Source: Toxonevra muliebris (Eukaryota > Arthropoda > Insecta > Diptera > Pallopteridae). Taken from it: a stretch of 64,000 nucleotides of DNA. This document shows positions 25,101 to 37,100 of the stretch, in pieces. The stretch is from assembly GCA_963691655.1 (NCBI GenBank), contig OY829329.1:53023408-53087407 (forward strand). The letters run 5' to 3'. Under the pieces are notes generated by a model. The model worked only from the letters and a program-made list of their open reading frames with translations, made no database searches and was not told where the DNA came from. A program made the translations under genes and the position numbers. Positions within the stretch are counted from its first letter, which is position 1. Each line of letters begins with the position of its first letter.

Positions 25101-28100
25101 TAACCAATTTGTTCTAATTAAGCACTAACACAAGGAATGATCTTAATTTGAACTAATTAATAAAGTTTATTAAATCGATAATCCAAAATAGTGAACGATT
25201 CCCTCCTCAGAGAGCTTCTAGAGAGCTTTAAAATAATGATCCATCGGCAACTTAAGAGCCTGAGAGCATATTAACCTGGTCCAAGTATTTTGTCTAGATA
25301 GAAGACAAAAGCAATGATGAGAACAATTCTTTGAGACATGGAAATTAAAGAAAGTTTACTTGCAAGTAACATGAAAAATATTAAGTAGGAACGAAACGCA
25401 AAATAGAAAGAAATAATAAAAACAAAAAGTAGAGGAATAAAATGAGAAAAAAATATTGGAAACTGTAAAGGTATCTTAAAAAATAGTCGCTTCTCGATTT
25501 TCGATAAAAAAAATGTAATCTTAGATCGCCCAACTTGGCAAGAGCTGGAAGGAGATAAAGGCTAGGTATTAAAGGAAATAAATACGACACAGTTATGAAA
25601 TACCTTGATTTTTAAAATATTTTTTTTTACAATGGTTACGTTTCTCGAACGTAAAAATCAAAAGGTGATTTCAATGTGATTAATCAAAAATCAGTAAGCA
25701 GTGCTGTGATTAGCTTTACGTCTTAGAAACTGCATGATACATTAGTTGTAAAATTTCTGAGAACCATTAACCCATAAATACCCACTGGTCACTGCAGTGA
25801 CCAACCACTTTCACGGTTACCTGTACGCTGGTCATTTAAAATAAACATCTGATCTTACTGTTTAAAGTTTTCTTTATCGATAGTCGTACAGTTACAGTTA
25901 TTTTGAACTCGAAAAGCATGTTTTGCAAAAATGTTGAGCCATGCCATTAACAGAAAAAAGATTTTTCTATTTTCGAATTTTTGTATAAAAAATATGTTGC
26001 CGTGTTAAAAAATTTATGCCAAACGGTATGGGATAATACCAAATAATTGTTTTTAAAAATCATTGCAAATGTATTTTAGTTTATGCTCCTGATAATCTCC
26101 AAAGGTTACAACAGAAGTCAACCCTGTAAATCGAAATTACGGCACCTTAAACTAATTTATTTGAAAACACGTAAAACAAACGTTGTTCGGAATCACAAAT
26201 ACTACCCCTAGGTATGTTTTTGATCTAAATCGGACTTACTGGGCGTTTAAGGATTAAATTCTAGTTTGTGAAATGTTTTAATTCTCTTCTAAAAATAAAA
26301 TTATGGACGATTTCGAATTTGTGCCGAGTTTGACAACTGTCAAAGTGTTGAGAAATAATGCTGACCTGAAAAATCAGAAAATAAATATGTTTACAAAAAT
26401 AGTGTCCAAATGGCAGAAGCTTTACTAATCAGAGACACTCAACGACGCGTTTGTAACACACTCTGAAATCAGCTTTTCGATTTTTAAGTCCGAGAAACGC
26501 AACCAATCAATGATATAAAATTAAAATCAACTAAATACAATCACAGCTAAACTAATAACAAGACAAGTTACTGTAAGAGTAAGAGAAATTGAATAAGAAA
26601 AAGAAGAACCATAAATATGTAACAATGCACAACGATAACATGCAGCGATAATTCTTGGTTCAGCGCAATTTTCAACTTGAGTTTTAAAGTGGAAAATCAC
26701 AAGAAAATCACATCAACGAAATGAAACGAAATATGCTATTACTATCGCGAACTCTTCCAACACAAATCACTTTACTACTTAGATACTCGTACTTACATAC
26801 ATATGTACAAACAGTTTGTTTTAGTAGTGTAAGGCTTGAGGTTTTGATAGTTTTGAATAGAGTTATGGATAAAGTTAGTGATGGTGCAAGGAGGGGGACC
26901 AACAGCGTAAAATCAGTGAACGTAATAATAAAAAAGATTTTAATCAATTTATTTTAGTGTGAGTTTGAAAATGCATGTGCATATACAAAGTATAAATGGA
27001 ATTGTGTGTGTATATGTAGATGTATTGAACATGTTTATATTAATGGATGTGAGGGTAGTTTTTAAGCTTAAGTTCATTAGGTTCACAGTAGAGCGCGCGC
27101 GTTCATCCGCACAGTACGTACGTATATACGTAATCTACTCAATAGTTCACAGTTTGGGAACGATGTCGGCAACAACAATAATGACAACCAACCATAATAA
27201 TGTCAATGGCTCGGTGCGGCGCAATGATGTCGATGACGACAATGACGTTGAAGTTGATACAACAACGACAATTCCCCGTCTTCTTATATTTTAACCATAT
27301 TCGATTTAACTATGTTTACTTTATGAATATGAATCACATCCGGTGGTGCTGACTAGCTAGAAGGCAGGCAGCGGCAGCTTTGGCTTCCTATTAAGATATT
27401 AGCGCAGCAAAATAGCGAGCAAGCAAACAGGCAGGCGTTCATAGCTAATAAACGGCAAATGATATATTCAATTAAGATTATATTTATAGTGAGAAGTATG
27501 TAAACGAAATATATTTAAATTTCAGAAGGCAGCAACAAAAATTTGCAAATTGTATTGAAGATTTCACTAATCATTCATAAGCTGTTATATTTTTAGCTTT
27601 ATTGATTGATTGACATAATAAATGTCAAACTTTTAGCTTCAACTACTTTCTTCCATATAGCATTTCAAGCATTTTAAGCCTTTGCACTTTATTACATAAA
27701 TCCACAACTGAAGGTGTTAAAAATCAAAACCTTAGGCGCATACATTGCTAACACAAGAATGACGACGGCAACAGTAGTGGCTATGTATGAATATGTGGCA
27801 GCAGTAGCGAGTAATGGCAGCTAATAGAAGTGGTATCGACGGTGGCAAGGCAGGGAACGAATGCTATGGGATTTGGGCTAATGCGATTTAGTATAGAGTG
27901 AGGCTAATGACTTTGTGCACACACACGCACACATACAAGTGTCTAATATTGCAATTGTAGTTGGCGGCAAATGACAAAACAAAAAACAAATGTAACAAAT
28001 AAAAAAAAAAGTAGAAAATAGCATTAACGCTAAGCATGCAACAGCAGTAAAAGTATATGGTGTAAAAGTAAATGGTGAAGGCTCTAGTTTTTAGATGATG

Positions 28101-31100
28101 TCAACCCCAGGGGGCAAGAAAAAGCAATCATCAAAACGCATAATGAGCTAAATTTTGCACATACAACAAAAAAAAAAAAAAAAAAAAAGCACACACAAAT
28201 TTGCATTGTTTACTTTGTAGTTACACTGTTAAATTGCTTCGCTGATACTCAAGTTTATGCTGTTGACACAACTTGTTTTCGTTGGTGTTGCAACGTTTGA
28301 TTGAAAAGTAAGTGCATAGTAGTAGTAGGAGTACAGTACAATGATTTAATGTTGACAATGACGACAAACACAAAAAACTATAGAAATGCAAATAAGTGTA
28401 ACGTAGTCGATAAAAATTCATGATAGCATGAAAATTAAAGAAAATTTAACGGTTTACTGACATGAGACAAATGAAATGGAAATGAAACACACTTAACAAG
28501 AACTTAAAGTAGGAAGCAGGAAATGAGAAAACACAAATTGTGCATTGCAAACTGTGGAGGCATATGGGAAAATATTTAATTTCCAAACTACATTCCATAA
28601 TGTGGCCCTAAGTCATACTCAGAGTTTCTTCAGAAATCTAAGATTTGTTTAAGAATTATAGTCCTTTTAGGTTTAACCCACTAGCGTAAGTGTGTATAAT
28701 TCAGGTGTCCATGGGTGACTTTGCAAACAAGGAAATGCTAAAAAAAGGGTACGAATTGACAGGCTGAGAGGAAAAGCGGGTTAAAATTTATATAAGAGCA
28801 AAAGTGAAATAATTTAGAGTGTCAGTGCAAGAATGGCATAAGTAATACGGTTTGGAGTGAAAATAAAACGCCTTAAAAGTAAGAGCAAAAATGGTATAAC
28901 AATTCTTTCAGAGCAAGAACAGCATAGTTTTTTATTCCGTTTTCGCTCTGAACATATTTCGTTTTACTTTTGCTCTGAACATAATTCGTTTTGCTCTTAA
29001 GTAAAATTATTACATTTTTTTCTGAACGTAGAAGTTATACCACTTTTCCTCTCAGTCTCTCAAATGAGGACGATTCGGTTTTATATCACTTTCGAATGAT
29101 AAATGAAAGGCTGAGGAAAAGCGGGCTAAAATTTATATAAGAGCAAAAGTGAAATAATTTAGAGTGTCAGTGCAAGAATGGCATAAGTAATACGGTTTAG
29201 AGTGAAAATGAAACGCTTTAAAAGTAAGAGCAAAAATGGTATAACAATTCTTTCAGAGCAAGAACAGCATAGTTTTTTATTCCGTTTTCGCTCTGAACAT
29301 ATTTCGTTTCACTTTTGCTCTGAACATATTTCGTTTTGCTTTTGCTCTTAAGTAAAATTATTCCACATTTTTCTGAACGTAGAAGTTATACCACTTTTCC
29401 TCTCAGCCTCTCAATTATAAGACGAACGAAGTTACCGATATCGTGCGTCTACATTAACGATCGCACACATGTGTGTGTGGAGAGTTCTCTCGAGTGGATT
29501 CCTATATAAGCGGATCTAGATATTGTGGAAGGGGTAAGGCAGTAGGGAGATTTGGTTTCCTTTCTTTCAATAAATCTTTTAACCGTTTAATTCAGAAACA
29601 ACGATCATAATGGATGAGGAATTTATCGGAGACACAATCGACATGAAGTGAATGAGAATTACAAGAAAGTGTACAAATACACCTCTTAGTAGACAATGGA
29701 ACTGGCGTTAAACTGTAAATGCAACTATGTGGTATCTCAGTGGACCGGTCTGGCCAAAGTACGCCCCAGGACAACCACTTAAAAAACTAACCGAAGACAG
29801 AGTATGTAACGGGAGAGGAAGCTTCACTGGGGACATCCGTTCAGTGAAACCAAAAGCAGCGTCTGATCCAAAATGACATCTGTACCCCATGTATTAGCGA
29901 GTGCAAAAGAGGGCACATGATAAACAGCTTCATTCTAGAAAAAAGTTCTAAATTTAAGAAAAAAAAATTTGAAGGAAATAAAAAATCTTAAGACCACCTT
30001 TTAATAATCTGTACTTGATCACTCTGACAGACATTTTCAGGTCCAACCTTCATTTTAGAACTGATCTCTTGGTGCTCTGCTTTCTAAACTATTACCTTTC
30101 TAATAAGAGTTTTACGCCACAAGAAGATATGTCACCAAAAAGTATTCATATTAATATGAAAAGCTCATTTACTTTCTCAGCATACACGATTTGGATGTGC
30201 AGATCCCACGTTTATATAAAAACAGATCATTCACAAATAAAACCTCTAAGAGACGGAAGAATATAGAAAGAATTACTATTTTGAAAGAGTATAGAAGGGA
30301 AAAACGAAAGTTGCCTTTTCAATAAACGATCAAAAGCCAAAAATAATGAAAGTCATTGTAGCTGTGCCCACCGCTTGGTAAAAAATTCTCTGAAAGCAAA
30401 GCCCAAGAGTTCTCCATTTTTGAAATAACAAGCAAATTATCTCAGTAAAAAAAAAGTAACGGATGTTCAGTCCTAAAATAGCTTTACAAAAATTCTGTTT
30501 TTCGGGACTGAATTTTCTAATGAGTTTTCTACAACGATCCCCGAAATGTGGTAAAAAATTCTTTAATTTTCTCCCACTAATTCAAGTTAAAAATACATAA
30601 GTGGATAACATTTCACTAATCTAAATTTGGCACTAATTTAAATACCAAGTTTTATATTCAATTATATCTTTCCATAACTGTCATTGGAATATGACAACTT
30701 CTGTAAAAGAAAAACAAAACAGTTTTTGCTGGTGGTAAAGTAATATGAAAGATTTTCTACTACACTTTGCATACTTTTTTCAACCTAAGAATAATAAAAA
30801 GTCAAAAAATTACCATTTCATATATATAAAATTATGCCCAAAAACTCTGCCATGAATATTTCTCACGCACAAATAAATAAAAAAAACAACGAATAGAAGA
30901 AATAAAAAAAAAAACAAATGAATTGCTAACCTCAAAAAACCAAAAAAAACCGAATAAAATTCCCAAATGACTTGGAACGTGACTGCAACTATTAAGCATA
31001 GGATTGCATAAATAATTCAGTCAAACACAAAAATTCATTTCTTCTGCTTTTTTTTCTACATAAAAACAAAAAAAATTTGGATATACAAAATGAAGAAGAA

Positions 31101-34100
31101 AAAAAAAAACAAAAATTGATGAATCATGAATGGCGACAAATAAAACACATACGAATTAAATGATGGGAAATAAAAATCGTTTTTTTTTTCGTTTTCTTCT
31201 GCTTCTTCTTCTTTTTTGATGGTGATATAAATTAGTTAAAAAAATTTGTCATTTTAATAATTTTTTTTTATTTAAGAAGCTTCTTCAGTATCCACTACAA
31301 TTTGTAGAAAATGTAAAGGGAAGAGGAAGAGGAAGCATAGAGACAGCTAAAATAGGAAGCTTATTCTATTGATGTACAGATGTACGTTCGGTTGAAATGT
31401 TAAACATGACTTGAGAGATTTGTTTTATTTAAACAATTTGTATGCTTCCATAACGAATGGTAATAGATAGAAATAGCTCAAGTTAAGAAGAAACGTGTTA
31501 TTTTGTATGGCATTTAAATTTATGCATAACTAAGAAGATGACATGAGAGACATTGTATGCAGAAGAAGAACCATTCAAATAAGTTAGCTACCAGCTAAAG
31601 TTATTATTCCTATTGTTGTCATAAAATACATAATGTTGATAAATCCATTTGTTGTTGTTATTTGTAAAATACAATGAAGACAAATTACAGCATTCAAAGA
31701 TTTTCTTTAAAGATGCATACATACTGTAAAAATGCTTAGGATTAAGTTGAAATGAGTTTGACCCCGCACACTCAAATTTAGTTAGGTCAATTTGGTGCAT
31801 TGTTAATTTATTGAGGTGGGTGCAAAAATTACCTCTATTAATTATATAAATGAAAGCTAATTGGAACTTCAGCTGAAGCTAATCCATATTAAGAAAATTA
31901 AACTCAGGAAGTCTATAAAGACAACTAGCAGAAACCGAAGAGAAGTTGGGGATAAAATCACACCCTTCCCAATAGACATTATGAATTAAGAAACTTTTTG
32001 AAAGAATAAAATAATATCCAACTAATCTTTTTTCTCCTTTTGCACTTTCTAGATCAGCTTATGACTAGAGAGATTCGATTTAAATTTTTTGTTATAAGCA
32101 TTACTTTTTGTATTTAAAAACCTGAATTTTCATGGGCCACTGGCGGCCATGGGACCATCAATGGGGATTTTAGAAGAACCTTTTCAGTACATATTTATTA
32201 GATATTTTTTAAAGGTACATAGTAATAACTCTTTACTTAACTCTTTTTGATCCATTAGAAAATCAGAGGAGATAACGCGAAATCAAGTTGCATATTTTCT
32301 GATCCCGATTTCTTTTTAGAAATTTTCACCAAACCATGATTCTGGTGTAATGAATTTCCGGCGAACCATAAAACTTAAATTAACAAAGAAGTAATTTTTA
32401 AATTAAGAAATTTTTAAATATAACAAATCATGTGAGTAAATTATAAGTAAATAGTTTCCCCACAACATTTTTAAAATTTGGCAATGAAAAATAATTAAAA
32501 AACAAAACAATTTAATTGCTTTGGTTAGAATAAAAAAACTTAAGCTCGTATTATGGGCCACAGGTTAATGGTCCTGAAAGGGTTAAGTCTGTACCGAAAG
32601 GAAGACTAATTTTCTTTTACTGAGCAATTCAAAGAAAATTTACTTGGGTTGGGTACAAAATCTCTGATTCCAAAAGCCCGAATAACCAATCCCGAAAATC
32701 CATAACCCCGAAAAGCCACTTGCCCGAAAGCTACAATCCTGAAATCCCAGTAGCCCGAAGAAATGCCACAATCCCGAAAAGCCACTTGCCCGAAAAATTC
32801 CGAATAATGAATTCGAGCGCGGGAATTCATTATTCGGGATTTCCAAAATTTTATTCAAGATATGAGTAGATATATGTAAGTATATGTGTTCCAATACAAA
32901 AAGACTAATATATAAATTTTGTGGTTTGCAGAATTAAAAGATCGTTGTGTTCTACACACAATAATTGTGGAATGCAATATTTTCACAATTTGAATGCTCA
33001 CATAGACCATACTATACATATGTAGGTCATGAACACATACAGTGATCCCCGTTCAATTGGCCCCTCTTAATTGCGTTTTCCGGTTTTAGCATCTCCAAAT
33101 TTTTTATCTTAAAATTCATAACTTTCTGAAATTGCTCAAATTACTTGGATACTTTTGTAGACGCAATTAACCAAGGTTTACCATATTTGTATTGAAATAC
33201 TCTACTTTAACCACTGAAGTTATTTAGAAAAAGTAGGTATTTTAAAGTGGAATCTAATTACAAATTATTGAATAATTGTATATACTCTGGGTATATGAAA
33301 AAATCTTTACGAATTCGGAATCGGCGTTCGGGATTATGGCTTTCGGCAAGTGGCATTTTGGGATATTGGTTTATCAAGAAAATGGATTTTCAGGATTGTG
33401 GCCCAATACCATACAAATTTTTTCGGGATTTTGTCCATTCGAGCTTTTGAAATTCGGGAATTTGGGGGGCTCCCAATTTTATTTCTATCATATTTAAAAA
33501 ATATATATTAGAAAGTCCAGTGAAATTATTTGAAAAATAAGACTCACACTTTTTTTTGCAAAAATGCGGAAAAAGTGCTGCACACCCTCTTCCCCTCGCA
33601 TGCCATAAATTCAAAATTTGCTTTATATAAACTACTGGAATGCTCTAAATAAAGTTGTGACTAATTCAGCAACGTTTTTTCGCAAAAATTTCCCTTCCAC
33701 CCTTCAAACTACTTTCATTTTCTCAATTGAATTTGATTGAAAGTTATATTGGAAGTTTTCAAAGTGTAGTAATTTCCTGATATCCACTTTTTTCTATACA
33801 TAGATACTTCCTTTTTCTCAGCTCCAACATTCTTTTAACATACATAAAACAAAGCAAAAAAGTGAAAAAAAGTAGATAAAGAAGGAAATTCTTCTTGTCT
33901 CTTTAGTCTAGTCACAGTGGCGTCGTCCATTTAATTGCAACGTCCGCAACTACAATATGCAAAATGCATATATATCCACGTATTATCTTTTAAAAGAAAA
34001 AATAAGTCTCTTCCGATTCATTCCTTCAGACAACATCGTTCTTGGTTGATGTTTTGCAAAAATTTGCATGTTTGCTACAGTGTACTAAGAGAGCATATGA

Positions 34101-37100
34101 TGTGATGCGGGCGAAAACGTAAGGGGGAAGTGAGGCGCAGGGAACTGCATGCCGCAAAACAAAGAAAGATAGAGTGAATATGGTTGTGTAGTTAGTTACT
34201 ATGCGAAAACTAAAATACAATAAAAAACATCTGAAGAAGAAATCAACACTTTTCACAATGAACGAACATGGAAATGAGGAACAAAAACTAAATGAAAAGA
34301 AAAAGAGAAGGGGGGAAAAATAAAACAAGTGTGCCACCCGAAAGGAAACCGGCAAAAATTGCAAATACTTGCAATGAATTTAAATTGACAGCAGCAGCAA
34401 CGCTGTGAGAAATCGAGGGTAAATTTACCTTTGCTAATAGTGTAGATACACATGAATATGTCAGCAAAATCATTGCTGGCATTCATTGCCGCTGTCGATA
34501 TATTGATGACAGAATATTTCCCTTAGAAGAATTGCTGCTACAATTATCGATTCGTAATATTTTGTATCGGTAATCGACGAAAATTTCAATCGATGCATTT
34601 TCTTAATAAAATTATTGGTAAATATTTAATAAACTAAACGTGATAATTAATGATAAGTTGAGCTATGAACCGATCACAGTAGAAATTATTGATTTAAAGA
34701 AATCTTATAAAATATTTTTTAAGATTTATAAATATAACTCGAAAGATCAGAAGCGACTTCTTATCGATAAGATGATGTATAAAATATTAATCCATATCGA
34801 TTTACTTAAATCACACCAAATTCTTCTACAGATATTTTACTAGGAAACTAAATAAGCTTGATTATCTCTGGGCCTTTCTTCAGTTGTTGATTAAATTTCT
34901 ATAAATTTAATTAAATTTCTTTTTTCAGTGTATCTATTTTCATTTGCAAAACTCTTAATAAATGTATTTCACCAGTACCGGTACTGTATTATACCGAAAA
35001 CTGATTGGAAATACAACCTCAACAATATCAACTTTATTATCAACATCAACAACATCGTCACCGCCTCATCAGCATGAAAATCAGCAACGATTAACGAATT
35101 AAAGAAATTGCCTCACACATCCGCCAGCCAGACACACACAACACACATCCGATGAATGGATGAATGAATAGCTGAACAGAGAGCAAAAAACCAGGATGAG
35201 TCATAATGCAAGAGTAGCTGGAGAATTGCCGTTGATGATGTCTGGCACAAAAAAAAGCTGTATAAAAAAAACCAAAACGTAAAAGTAGAAAGAAGAAAAA
35301 AAGCCGACGAGACGTGTGATGTAGACAATTTTTGTAAAAGTCATTAATGAATGTTGTTGTCGTCCTTTTGCCAACAACGATGACGACAACGACAAGAGAG
35401 TTTCCTTCCTCTTCGTCTTGCAAGCTTGAAAAGAATTCTCAATTAAATTGCAAAGTTTTCTTTCTACTTCATTTTCTTCTTTCTGTTGTTTATTGCAACC
35501 ACAAATTTTTGGAAAGAAAGAAACTATTAATTTATATGCATAGGCAACACCCACCCTTGCATAAAAGTAGCAACAGCTATAATAGCCACAACAAAGTAAG
35601 TGCATAGTAGGAAAAATAGTTACATAGTAGCAATTGCAGAGAAAATGTAGATATTTTCTATTGACATCATTAGAGAGTGTGAGCGAGTGAGCGAAAACCA
35701 TTAACGCCGGCGTTGAAAGTGGAAGAAGCCAACAACGACGACGATGGCTTCGAATGTGACATGTTGCTAGTTTAAACACCAAGTTGTTGACAGACAGACA
35801 GCAAAATTGCAATGTTCAAATACTCGTGACTGCTATTGAAATTGGCAACAGTGACAGTTACTGCTACTACTACTTGAGTAAGGTAGAGTGTAGTTACTAT
35901 ACGAAACTTGCGCAGGCGGGCATAGAAAATTAATGGATTAATTTTTTTTTTACATTTTACGTGTCTTAGACTTGAATGCAAAAATCTAAAATTATCGAAA
36001 AACAGAAAATAGAAAATTTCTACATAAATTCGATTAACAACAGAAAAATTCTAAGCATACCGAATATTTGTTGAAACATATAATTGTCGAAAATATAGTC
36101 ATAAATCAGCAGAACAGAAAGCCGATAAATAATCGAAAGCCGTTAAGCAAAATGACAAACTTTATGTTACAAAAAATGGTCATTTTCACGTTTCTGTTTT
36201 AAATTTCAATGTCAATCGAGATACTATTCTAATAGTATCTCAATAGAAAGATGATAAACAATCGAAAATCATTAAACAAAAATAATTAAAGTACGAAAGA
36301 TTTTGCAGATTTCTACCGCTTTCGATAAATAATCGAAAATCATTAAGTAATCTAGAATCGATACACGATGTGCAGCGCCTTCCCAACACTTGGAACAAAT
36401 TACGAATTTTGAAATTTGATGCCACCACAGAGCAACAAAAAAATAAAATAAGAAAGATGCATATCTTTAGAACATGTGAATAAAATCTAATGGAGCTATT
36501 AATTTCAATATATTATTTTTTATATGTCCAGTTATTTTGAGTTTATTTCTGAACTTAGCTCATCTAGAAACGTAAAATAATCTCTAAAGTGTGCCTACAT
36601 CCATTAAAAACAACACAGCCTACTTCCGGTAGAGCACCCAAGGTAAACTAATAACCGAAAATATATGCATAAAAAATAAATGAAAAAAAAAAAAAGATGA
36701 AAAGACATATGCCAAAAGATATCAAATTTAAAAGCAAATAAAATGCACACTAGGAAGTGTCTGCCTCTCCCAGAAAAGAAAGCATACACACATAGATAAA
36801 GATATCGAGCTTAATACTAACACACAAAAGAACAAGAAAGAGATATAGGTGCATAATACCTATATATATATATATATTTAAAACTCACCTGTCGTATCCA
36901 TGTAAACAATTAATATACTAAAAACAGTCGCAAATGACAGAATGCACAGAACAATCGGTAATAGTTGACGATAGGGCGACGGACTAAGCCGTGGATCAAA
37001 TTTCTGCAATTTCTTGCATCCGCCGTTCGCTGATGCAGACGCATTGTGATGGTGATGTATATGATGATGATGCTGATGTGGATGATGATGATGGTTAGAT

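Noticed and set aside
32606..32894. Minus-strand frames with periodic [10 protein letters not shown] repeats
   Set aside because: Periodicity comes from the CCCGAA DNA repeat; two frames show it and no start or homology supports a protein.
33040..33190. Second pogo/Tigger-like element
   Set aside because: CAGTGATCCCCGTTCAATTGG looks like a Tigger-type end, but no matching inverted end with TA flank could be found.
35201..35812. 203-aa minus-strand frame in Star intron 1
   Set aside because: No domain, no splice context, Cys/Phe/Tyr-rich composition as expected from AT-rich random sequence.
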